Of a stretch of DNA of 12,253 nt, positions 1 through 5,541 are shown piece by piece. Each line of letters begins with the position of its first letter. Positions within the stretch are counted from its first letter, which is position 1. The DNA is taken from contig JASFIT010000097.1 of the NCBI GenBank assembly GCA_050122535.1, positions 1 to 12,253 on the forward strand, in the 5' to 3' direction. The DNA is from JASFEQ01 sp050122535 (lineage in GTDB: Bacteria; Desulfobacterota; DSM-4660; Desulfatiglandales; HGW-15). The notes under the pieces were generated by a model. The model made no database searches. It saw nothing but the letters and a program-made list of their open reading frames with translations, and was not told the origin of the DNA. The position numbers were made by a program, and so were the translations under genes.

Positions 1-50
1 TTTACAAACATTTGATCGTGCGGCATTCAGAAGGAGGTTTAGGAAATAAG

Positions 51-227
51 ATGGCACAGTTGGAATTTAGGGACCAAGAGATAATAGTAGACCCGACAAA
101 GTGGGATAATGCCCCACTGATAAAATGTGAGGATGAAGAGTGCGAAGGAGTTTCTTTTAGGCATGAAATACAAATGAATAATTGGAGATGCCCTTACTGC
201 GGAAAGTCCATATCAAAAACTCAGTGA
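51..227 (+). CDS. small zinc-ribbon protein, function unknown
   Basis: A 58-residue protein with two cysteine pairs, C26-x4-C31 and C47-x2-C50, the second in a CPYCG knuckle. This is the usual look of a small zinc ribbon that could bind one Zn ion. The frame is open further upstream, but ATG 51 is preferred: AGGAGG lies at 32-37 and a closer AGGA at 41-44, six bases before the ATG. There is no signal peptide or membrane segment, so it should be cytoplasmic. I do not recognise the family. Its neighbour 118 bases downstream is another tiny zinc-ribbon protein, a pairing typical of phage or island DNA. It could be a nucleic-acid-binding accessory protein, but nothing visible proves this. Confidence 0.55.
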   Translation: MAQLEFRDQEIIVDPTKWDNAPLIKCEDEECEGVSFRHEIQMNNWRCPYCGKSISKTQ

Positions 228-345
228 CCCCTTCATTAGAATTTACCCCATTATGTCCCCCCTCAAAGTTTACCTACCTGGCTCCTTGTTGCTTCCAGGC
301 TAGCTGGTCTCACAGGATGAAGGATGAAGTCCAAGAGGAAAGGAA

Positions 346-573
346 ATGAAGAACTACAAAATAGAGCTAGAAAAACCCAGAGCGTGTCCATTCTGCGAGA
401 GTGAAGATTTGTTTATCGGATCAAGTGGACGGCTCGGACATTCGATTTATTGCAGAAACTGCGGCGGAAGCGGTCCATATGCTGAAACCAAAAGCGGTGC
501 GATTAGAAAATGGAATGGCCCCGTTTACTTTCCAAGACGTTCTTACTTTGCACTATCTGATTCTGTCTTGTAG
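346..573 (+). CDS. Lar-like restriction-alleviation zinc-ribbon protein
   Basis: A 75-residue protein whose first 57 residues follow the Lar-type pattern: CPFC (C14, C17), then YCRNCGG (C36, C39), then GPYAET, then an AIRKWN ending at residue 57. Family members (restriction alleviation protein Lar and many phage homologues) have this four-cysteine zinc ribbon and end shortly after the W-N. In phage and Rac prophage, Lar modulates type I restriction-modification; many homologues are simply uncharacterised phage zinc ribbons. ATG 346 is supported by GAGGA at 336-340. The last 18 residues go beyond the usual end and match nothing I know, so the tail may be new coding sequence after loss of the original stop. 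The family points to a mobile-element origin for this edge of the window. Confidence 0.6.
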   Translation: MKNYKIELEKPRACPFCESEDLFIGSSGRLGHSIYCRNCGGSGPYAETKSGAIRKWNGPVYFPRRSYFALSDSVL

Positions 574-593
574 GGTTGAGGAGGAAGTTTAGA

Positions 594-898
594 AAGTAAA
601 TCTATATTCAGTAGTCAAAGAACACTCCATAAACCCACCTTCCCGTCACACTTTTCGTTGAGTCACGCCTGAATCATTCATACTTGCTTTCACAAAAGAG
701 AGATTTTTAGTCCTTCGCCTTAGAGATCTAGTAAAAAAGTACTAATTTTCCTTTCGGGGTATTAGCTAAAAATCCCACTTTCTACCGATTGTTTTTCCAA
801 TGAAAAAGGGTAAAATCTACTAAGATTATACACAAATTTGCTTTGACATTTAAATGACTTGCGAAGAGACACACAATTACGTGTAGGAGGTGTAAATT
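594..898. other. 305-base intergenic region ahead of the PilZ-FHA operon
   Basis: No gene is seen here. It holds a perfect 9-base inverted repeat, GATTTTTAG at 702-710 against CTAAAAATC at 766-774, enclosing a smaller one, TAGTA at 729-733 against TACTA at 740-744. Downstream is a weak promoter candidate (789-816) and then the strong ribosome binding site AGGAGG at 885-890 of the PilZ gene. Confidence 0.5.
789..816 (+). promoter_or_regulatory. candidate sigma70 promoter for the PilZ-FHA operon
   Basis: TTGTTT at 789-794 and TAAAAT at 811-816 are separated by 16 bases, matching the -35 and -10 consensus at 4/6 and 5/6 positions. Transcription would start near 823, leaving about 76 bases of leader before the PilZ start codon. 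A better -35 (TTGACA at 843-848) lies closer to the gene but has no acceptable -10. Confidence 0.3.
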
Positions 899-1240
899 TT
901 GGCTACTTCATCTAAGGGGTGCAAATCTCCCAGAACCACAGCCAAATGGCCGATTACTATAATTACCAATGACAGCATCATAGCAGGGGAATCAAGGAAT
1001 ATCACCGCAAATGGCATATTCACCCACTGTAAGGAACAATTACAGGAGAATGAAACGTATCGGATGATCATTGGACTTCCCAAAAAGCGTTATTTGTCAG
1101 TTAAGGGGAAGTTGATATGGTCTAATCTGAATGGGATTGATCCCAATGGCACCTTTTCTGATATGGGCTTTTCTTTCATGAAACTCTATGGAGAAGACCG
1201 CCATCTTCTTAACAGTGCCATTTCAGCTCAGCTTGCATAA
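899..1240 (+). CDS. PilZ-like domain protein with degenerate c-di-GMP motifs
   Basis: A single-domain protein of 113 residues that aligns without gaps over most of its length with the PilZ protein at 6283-6630: same WP near residue 17, same N-I-x-x-x-G at 34-39, same GKxIWS at 70-75, same acidic-R pattern near 101. PilZ domains bind c-di-GMP through R-x3-R and [DN]-x-S-x2-G. Here the first Arg pair (R7/R8 in the paralogue) is replaced by G7/C8, and the second motif reads N34-I-T36-A-N38-G39. It may bind c-di-GMP weakly or not at all and act as a partner or adaptor. TTG 899 is chosen because AGGAGG ends eight bases upstream, no ATG fits, and the paralogue uses the same TTG-GCT-AC start. It is first in a four-gene run with FHA and a secreted protein. 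Confidence 0.8.
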   Translation: MATSSKGCKSPRTTAKWPITIITNDSIIAGESRNITANGIFTHCKEQLQENETYRMIIGLPKKRYLSVKGKLIWSNLNGIDPNGTFSDMGFSFMKLYGEDRHLLNSAISAQLA

Positions 1241-1269
1241 AGGTTAAAGTTTAAGAAAGGGGAATGCGT

Positions 1270-1749
1270 ATGAGCAAACTCTGTATCATGAGCAAAGGAA
1301 ATGAACCTCGGTTTTTTGAATTGAATGATGAAATCACTTTTATCGGCCGGTCTGAAGTTAATGACATTCGAATCATGGACAATTATGTTTCGCGTGAACA
1401 TTTAATGCTGCGAAAATTAGGTGATAGAATTTTAGCTCGGGATCTTGGAACCAAAAACGGCACCTTTGTTAATGGCAATCCGCTACGGCCTGGTGCTGAG
1501 GTTGAAGTAAAGGAAGGGGTCTCCATCGTTATTGGTATGAGCGTGATCTGCCTGGGGGAAAAGGGTTCAGATAAGGTGTTAGCTCTAATCGGTTCTATGA
1601 ACCCCTGCAATGAGCATGGCGACACGGATAGACTTGTTTCAGAAAAATCAGAATTGCGGCCTGTGGACCATAAGCCAAGCAATTTAGGATCAAATCGGAC
1701 GCTTGGCACTTCGCATTCGGCCAATATTGAAGTTTCAAAGAGCAGTTGA
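1270..1749 (+). CDS. FHA-domain protein
   Basis: The N-terminal ~95 of 159 residues form a forkhead-associated domain, a phosphothreonine-peptide reader. The conserved residues are all visible: G26-R27-S28, the S41-R42-E43-H44 block, and the T61-K62-N63-G64-T65 turn followed by V67-N68-G69. The remaining ~60 residues are polar, rich in Ser, Asn and Glu, probably disordered, and carry no known domain. ATG 1270 is preferred over ATG 1264 because the AAAGGGG ribosome binding site at 1256-1262 then sits seven bases away. No Ser/Thr kinase is encoded in the window, so the phosphorylated partner is unknown. It lies 29 bases after the PilZ-like gene and 33 before the next small frame, so the genes are very probably co-transcribed. 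Its role beyond phosphopeptide recognition cannot be told. Confidence 0.9.
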   Translation: MSKLCIMSKGNEPRFFELNDEITFIGRSEVNDIRIMDNYVSREHLMLRKLGDRILARDLGTKNGTFVNGNPLRPGAEVEVKEGVSIVIGMSVICLGEKGSDKVLALIGSMNPCNEHGDTDRLVSEKSELRPVDHKPSNLGSNRTLGTSHSANIEVSKSS

Positions 1750-1782
1750 CTCTTTTAAAAACATCAATCGGGAGGAACACAG

Positions 1783-1980
1783 ATGTTTTCCTTTAATCGT
1801 AAGAAAAGCATGGACAGGAGATCAGGTAAAGACCGCAGAAAGTAAAATTCTGCACCTAAGAGCGGGGTTGGGCGAAGAGGTGGTAAGGATAGACGAATGA
1901 CTTTATATGACCGATTGCCCGAAAACCAGAGAAATACCGCAGAAATTATTATAAAGCATTTGGAGAGGCAAGTTCGCTAA
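1783..1980 (+). pseudogene. small Arg-rich protein gene split by an in-frame TAA
   Basis: ATG 1783 has a strong ribosome binding site, GGGAGGA at 1770-1776. The frame reads 20 residues containing DRRSGKDRR, hits TAA at 1843-1845, then stays open in the same frame to TAA 1978-1980. The second part contains RRGGKDRR and a helical tail ending in HLERQVR. The repeat of the RR-x-GKDRR motif on both sides of the stop shows this was one ~65-residue protein. Such Arg-rich motifs are common in small uncharacterised proteins of deltaproteobacteria. Either it is a nonsense-mutated pseudogene, or the parts are made separately: an in-frame ATG at 1897 is preceded by AAGGA at 1885-1889. A sequencing error is also possible. 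Spacing fits the PilZ-FHA operon (33 bases after FHA, 18 before the next gene). Confidence 0.5.
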
Positions 1981-1998
1981 AGACAGAGGAGGGTTGGT

Positions 1999-3063
1999 AT
2001 GATGAAACGTAATCAGTGTGTGATGTCATTGTTGATTTTCTTGTTGGTATTTTCCACATCACCCATAGCATTCGGAGAAACTGATGTTTTACGGCTGGAT
2101 CCTGGAGAAGATATGGATACATTTATAATGAATGTTCCTGCCGGGCCTTTTGGTGATTCCTTAGCTATGTTTGCAGGGACGAATAATATAAATGCTTCAT
2201 ACTCGATATATACGTTCAGTCTAGTAAAATTTGATCTTCCAATATCGCTCAATGCAGAAGATATCGACAGTGCTCAACTCGAGTTATATGCATATTTTGC
2301 ATCATACCCTCCGGGTACCACAGGAACTACAGTCAATGTGCACAGAGTGTTGCAGCCATGGGACGAGAGTTCTGTATGGGGTGACTTTCCATCACTAGCG
2401 AATTATCCAACGTCACAAGAATTTTTTGATTACAATGTGGAGTCATCGTTTTTCGCAACCGGATCGGGCTGGATATCCTTTGATGTGACAAATTTAGTTA
2501 AGGATTGGATCTCAAATCCTTGGTCCAACTATGGCGTGCTACTAGAGATACCGCCTTCAGAGGTTCCTCCTCGTGGCGGTAAATCCGTTGGTATGTATAC
2601 CCTAGACTGGGTTAATAATTCTGGTGAAGATGACTACCTTCACAAACTTGTCATCAACTATTCTGAAACCGTGCCAGCCACTATAGATTTCCATCCAGAT
2701 ACACTGAATCTGAAAAGTAAAGGTAAGTGGGTGACCTGTTATATCGAATTGGCTGAAGGTAATGACTTAGACGATATCGACAAAATTATGATTGGGAGTA
2801 TTGCTATGAACGGAGAACATGCGACCGAAACAGAGATATCAGCCGAACCCCACCCCAGAGAGGTGGGGGATTATGATAGTGATGGCATCCCAGATCTTAT
2901 GGTCAAATTTGATAGAGAACCGATTCAAAAGGCTGCTTCTGCAGGTGTAGCGGAGATCACAGTTTATTATGACTATGAGACATATGAGGGCACCTTTAAG
3001 GTCAGTGGCACCTTTAAGGTTAGCGAAACAGTTCTTACCGTAGATAAAGGCCAAAAACATTAA
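1999..3063 (+). CDS. secreted DNRLRE/CBM96-like domain protein
   Basis: A 354-residue exported protein. Residues 1-26 are a signal peptide: basic start, hydrophobic core SLLIFLLVF, and likely cleavage after AFG. Residues ~28-222 resemble the DNRLRE (CBM96-like) beta-sandwich: early L-R-L, a KFDLP strand near 75, an AQLELYAYF strand near 93, PWDESSVWGD near 120, then WISFDVTNLVKDW and a YGVLLE strand. Members bind polysaccharide or form surface structures. Residues ~227-345 form a second module seen in many secreted proteins, starting PATIDFHPDTLNLKSKGKW, with a DYDSDGIPD loop near 293 that looks Ca-binding. AGGAGG at 1987-1992 fits ATG 1999; ATG 2002 is also possible. As last gene of the PilZ-FHA run, just before a terminator, it may be a c-di-GMP-linked matrix or surface protein (inference). 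Confidence 0.85.
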   Translation: MMKRNQCVMSLLIFLLVFSTSPIAFGETDVLRLDPGEDMDTFIMNVPAGPFGDSLAMFAGTNNINASYSIYTFSLVKFDLPISLNAEDIDSAQLELYAYFASYPPGTTGTTVNVHRVLQPWDESSVWGDFPSLANYPTSQEFFDYNVESSFFATGSGWISFDVTNLVKDWISNPWSNYGVLLEIPPSEVPPRGGKSVGMYTLDWVNNSGEDDYLHKLVINYSETVPATIDFHPDTLNLKSKGKWVTCYIELAEGNDLDDIDKIMIGSIAMNGEHATETEISAEPHPREVGDYDSDGIPDLMVKFDREPIQKAASAGVAEITVYYDYETYEGTFKVSGTFKVSETVLTVDKGQKH

Positions 3064-3111
3064 AGTGAGGATCATGGATCAGTAGCTTACCAATTTCCTG
3101 GTTTTTCAATG

Positions 3112-3139
3112 GCAGGGTCATCTACGGCCCTGCTTTTTT
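3112..3139 (+). terminator. rho-independent terminator after the PilZ-FHA operon
   Basis: GCAGGG at 3112-3117 pairs perfectly with CCCTGC at 3128-3133 across a ten-base loop and is followed at once by six T (3134-3139). It lies 48 bases after the stop of the secreted protein and should end that transcript. Confidence 0.85.
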
Positions 3140-3304
3140 ATTGCCATTTCCCCATATCGGCATTTAAAAGAGCAAAACCTGCCCAGATCCGGGAAAAGGC
3201 GTTGACAATGAAATGATAGGATATAGCTTTCCTGTAGGAATTTTCTAAGAAAACGCTCACGCGCACGCAAGTTGGGTCTTTTGAAAAGAATTAGGAAATG
3301 CGAA

Positions 3305-3835
3305 ATGGTAGATAGAATTCTCCACTATTTTGGGAAAATCCTTGCCGCTCTCACTGGCCTCCTGGTGGGCATAGTCGTCCTTATTGCCTTCTCTCCCGCC
3401 TGGGCAGGTATTGGTTTGCTCGGCTTGCAAATATTACTCTGGTTGAATACAGGGGCATGGTCTTCATTTCGTCTAACAGATGGTATCGACCTTATAGCCG
3501 CTGATCTGGGTTTCGTGAATGAGCTAAAGGATTTGTCTGGACTTGGAGAATCTTTGTGGAATTTAGTGAATTTGATGCCCATGTCAGCATTCCTGATAAT
3601 CGCAGGTTTGCTTTTGAGCGGAGCTGTTGCTTCCATCTACGATGGCCTACGAGACAGGCTCAAGGAAGGCAAGGAAGAACCGTCTGAAAGCGATTTTGTG
3701 CCTATTCATGTTCCATCTGCTGCAACTAGCCAACTCATTCTCCACCCAATTCAAGGCGAAGATTGGATCCGTCCTCCTCGCATTAATGACCCATCCTCCA
3801 ATCCCTTAGTTGAAAATCAGGAATCTCGAACCTGA
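3305..3835 (+). CDS. membrane protein of unknown function
   Basis: A 176-residue protein with a hydrophobic N-terminal stretch from about 11 to 48, long enough for two membrane segments broken near SPAWAG, and another segment at about 93-112 (SAFLIIAGLLLSGAVAS). It ends in a polar, charged tail of ~60 residues. I recognise no family. The frame also opens at TTG 3272, but ATG 3305 is preferred because AGGA at 3293-3296 stands eight bases before it. The gene stands alone between the terminator at 3112 and the tRNA fragment at 3854, and its stop codon lies only 18 bases before that fragment. If the tRNA fragment is an attachment scar, this is the outermost gene of the integrated element, a place where poorly conserved cargo is usual. 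Confidence 0.55.
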   Translation: MVDRILHYFGKILAALTGLLVGIVVLIAFSPAWAGIGLLGLQILLWLNTGAWSSFRLTDGIDLIAADLGFVNELKDLSGLGESLWNLVNLMPMSAFLIIAGLLLSGAVASIYDGLRDRLKEGKEEPSESDFVPIHVPSAATSQLILHPIQGEDWIRPPRINDPSSNPLVENQESRT

Positions 3836-3853
3836 ATACCAGATCTCCCCCGA

Positions 3854-3902
3854 TTGACCCTTAATCAACTGGTCGGGGGTTCGATCCCTTGCAAGCCCAC
3901 CA
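3854..3902 (+). pseudogene. 3' half of a tRNA-Lys(CTT)-like gene, probable att scar
   Basis: Forty-nine bases match tRNA positions ~28 to 76 with exact spacing: 5' anticodon stem TTGA, seven-base loop CCCTTAA (anticodon CTT, but C at the normally invariant T33), stem TCAAC, variable TGGTC, T-stem GGGGG, T-loop TTCGATC, then CCTTG, acceptor strand CAAGCCC, discriminator A and encoded CCA at 3900-3902. There is no D-arm or 5' acceptor strand upstream. The T-stem has only two Watson-Crick pairs plus two G-T, so the fragment is decaying and cannot be a working tRNA. Tyrosine integrases commonly recombine at tRNA 3' halves, which displace exactly such a fragment, together with its native terminator, to the far end of the element. 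A plain deletion remnant is the alternative. Confidence 0.7.
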
Positions 3903-3910
3903 TAGAACGC

Positions 3911-3944
3911 AAGGGCCTAACTCGGCTGGGTTAGACCTTTTTTT
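3911..3944 (+). terminator. rho-independent terminator behind the tRNA-Lys fragment
   Basis: CTAAC at 3917-3921 pairs with GTTAG at 3930-3934, flanked after a small internal loop by AAGG/CCTT or GG/CC pairs, and is followed by seven T at 3938-3944. It lies just behind the CCA end, where a tRNA gene's own terminator would be. Confidence 0.7.
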
Positions 3945-4119
3945 ATTTACATCCAAAGGAATTTGTCTGTATCCTCAAATCGGTGGTTAAAACCCTTTTC
4001 CTGCTATCCATTCGCCGAGTGGATCCCATGAAATGAATGAAGAGATCTCCCATCTAGCATGAAGATATGGGGTTTTCCGTTCTAAAAGAGACGCTTTTGA
4101 AGCAAGAAAGGAGCAGGTC

Positions 4120-4644
4120 ATGAATCGTTATCTGCGCATTGCTTTTGTTGGGGGCGTGAGTTTGGTTTTCACTATGTCGTACCTTTCATCATTTGCAATG
4201 GCCTCTGATGCCGAGTACAACCGGGCTTCTCTTCGAGGTGTGGAAGCAGTATACGTTAAAGTGGAAGGGTTAACCCCTGAAATCGAAAAGGACGGCCTAA
4301 AGGAAAGCCTGATAAGAAGAGAAGTGGAGTCAAAACTCCGAACAGCTGGAATAAAAATCCTGCCAAAGGATAAATGGTTTGATGTGATGGGGAGTCCCCA
4401 TCTTTATCTGAATATCAATTGCCTAAAATTGAAAGAAACAAGGGAATACATCTATTCTATTCGTATAGCCTTTAGACAAAACGTCTATCCGGAGAGAGAA
4501 CCCGTCTTGATACTCGGCGCCACGACCTGGTCAGCCGGAGGGATCATCGGGATAACGTATAGATTTGACAAGATCCGTATTTCAGTAAAAGGCAGAGTGG
4601 ACGAATTTATCAAGGCCTATTTATCCGTAAATCCGAAAAGATAA
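4120..4644 (+). CDS. exported protein of unknown function
   Basis: A 174-residue protein with a clear signal peptide: basic MNRYLR, hydrophobic core to about residue 22, and likely cleavage after AMA at residue 28. The mature part has an amphipathic segment near 54-80 with many Lys, Arg and Glu, ending in LRTAGIKIL, then alternating strands typical of a small alpha/beta periplasmic protein, and a Gly-rich WSAGGIIGITY stretch near 138-148. It has no lipobox and no membrane segment apart from the signal, so periplasmic or outer-membrane-associated location is likely. I recognise no named family. AAGGAG at 4108-4113 stands six bases before the ATG. It is the first gene on the presumed ancestral side of the tRNA scar and is separated from neighbours by more than 200 bases on each side. 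Confidence 0.75.
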   Translation: MNRYLRIAFVGGVSLVFTMSYLSSFAMASDAEYNRASLRGVEAVYVKVEGLTPEIEKDGLKESLIRREVESKLRTAGIKILPKDKWFDVMGSPHLYLNINCLKLKETREYIYSIRIAFRQNVYPEREPVLILGATTWSAGGIIGITYRFDKIRISVKGRVDEFIKAYLSVNPKR

Positions 4645-4657
4645 GAAGATAAAGGAG

Positions 4658-4685
4658 CTTCAATACAACCTTGAAGTTTATTTTT
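4658..4685 (+). terminator. weak terminator-like hairpin, or start-site hairpin
   Basis: CTTCAA at 4658-4663 pairs with TTGAAG at 4671-4676 over a seven-base loop, followed by TTTATTTTT. It could end the transcript of the exported protein. The same TTGAAG begins the small frame at 4671, so the hairpin might instead mask that start codon. The stem is AT-rich and weak. Confidence 0.35.
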
Positions 4686-4820
4686 GGCGTTCCATTCATC
4701 CTTTTTTACTTGGCACTTTGTGTATATTTCCTATACCTTATGGCGAAGGCGATCCAGATAATAGCCAAATGGATTCAAAAGCTCTTTACCTGGCCTGGAA
4801 AGAAATGGGGTTTCTCGTAG
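4671..4820 (+). CDS. possible 49-residue membrane peptide (TTG start)
   Basis: The frame opens after TAA 4650-4652 and its only usable start is TTG 4671. It reads MKFIFGVPFILFYLALCVYF, then LYLMAKAIQIIAKWIQKLF, then TWPGKKWGFS and TAG at 4818-4820. This is one strong hydrophobic segment followed by an amphipathic, Lys- and Trp-containing helix, which is how genuine small membrane proteins look; a random frame would seldom be so coherent. The ribosome binding site is poor: AAAGGAG at 4651-4657 stands 13 bases away, and a hairpin could cover the start. An internal ATG at 4740 would give only the amphipathic 26 residues. It sits between the exported protein and the cNMP-domain gene. No family is recognised. 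Confidence 0.4.
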   Translation: MKFIFGVPFILFYLALCVYFLYLMAKAIQIIAKWIQKLFTWPGKKWGFS

Positions 4821-4875
4821 GATCTGTTTCCTTAGAAGTATTCACTCTCATATCACCTAAAAGGACCGCTCTAAA

Positions 4876-5499
4876 ATGAAAAAAAGAGATGTCCTGTCAA
4901 AAGTTTCCTTATTTTCCGAGATGAAAGAGTCGGACTTGGATATGATTGCCCGGTTGGCCCAAAAAGAAGTGTTTCAAGCCGGAGAAACAATCTTCAGAGA
5001 GGGTGATCGAGACGGGCGGCTTTTCGTGATTGTGAGCGGGGAGGTGGAGGTGATAAAGGGTCTGGGCGAGAAAAACGAGAGACACGTGCGTAACCTTGGC
5101 CCTCTGAGCTACTTTGGGGAGATGGCCCTTATTGATGATTTAGTTCGATCAGCCAGCATAGTCGCGAAAAAACAGACAGAAGTCCTGATCTTAGAACAGT
5201 GGAACCTTCGCCAAGAGATTGAGAGATATCCTGCCATGGCGTTCGAACTGATGCGGATGTTGAGTCAGCGCATACGAGCTATCGAAAAGACCATCGTAGA
5301 AGCAATCGGTGGCCTTCTGCCCATTTGCGCCCATTGCAAAAAGATACGTGAGGATGATGACTCATGGGTATCAATAGAGAAATACATTTCAGATCATTCG
5401 GAAGCCGAGTTCAGTCACGGCCTTTGCCCAGATTGTGTGAAAGAATTGTATCCCCAATACGCAGAAAGGTTGTCTGAAGAAAAGGAAGGAGGGACTTAG
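4876..5499 (+). CDS. cyclic-nucleotide-binding domain protein with CxxC/CxxC tail
   Basis: A 207-residue protein. Residues ~10-125 are a cNMP-binding (Crp-type) beta-barrel with G36-E37 and the phosphate cassette F80-G81-E82-M-A-L ... R91-S-A. The Glu and Arg that hold the cyclic phosphate are kept, so ligand binding is credible. There is no helix-turn-helix DNA-binding domain. Instead, after a helical linker, residues ~147-193 carry a tail I know from many deltaproteobacterial sensor proteins: LLPIC-AHC-KKIR, then a W, EKYI and HSEAEFSHG, then CPDC. C151/C154 and C184/C187 suggest a zinc or other metal site. The protein is likely a soluble signalling adaptor. AAGGA at 4861-4865 supports the ATG. 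A P-loop kinase frame begins about 42 bases downstream, so the two were probably one operon. Confidence 0.9.
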   Translation: MKKRDVLSKVSLFSEMKESDLDMIARLAQKEVFQAGETIFREGDRDGRLFVIVSGEVEVIKGLGEKNERHVRNLGPLSYFGEMALIDDLVRSASIVAKKQTEVLILEQWNLRQEIERYPAMAFELMRMLSQRIRAIEKTIVEAIGGLLPICAHCKKIREDDDSWVSIEKYISDHSEAEFSHGLCPDCVKELYPQYAERLSEEKEGGT

Positions 5500-5541
5500 C
5501 TAGAAGATTAGTGCTGCGGAATCAATGTTGATGAGGGGAAA

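Noticed and set aside
843..871. Promoter with TTGACA at 843-848
   Set aside because: No -10 sequence lies 16-18 bases downstream.
775..898. c-di-GMP riboswitch ahead of the PilZ-like gene
   Set aside because: I looked for the GEMM-type conserved core and did not find it; the leader shows no matching stems.
1843..1845. Pyrrolysine or selenocysteine recoding at the in-frame stops
   Set aside because: Both stops are TAA; those systems use TAG and TGA, and TAA ends normal genes in this window.
1703..1900. 65-codon + strand frame over the FHA end and the small Arg-rich gene
   Set aside because: It overlaps the FHA gene in another frame and has no ribosome binding site; the frame from ATG 1783 shows the repeated motif instead.
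3202..3230. Promoter with TTGACA at 3202-3207
   Set aside because: The only -10-like sequence, TATAGC, is at a 14-base spacing, too short for a normal promoter.
3847..3902. Working tRNA-Lys gene
   Set aside because: No D-arm or 5' acceptor strand exists upstream, the T-stem is mispaired and T33 is replaced by C.
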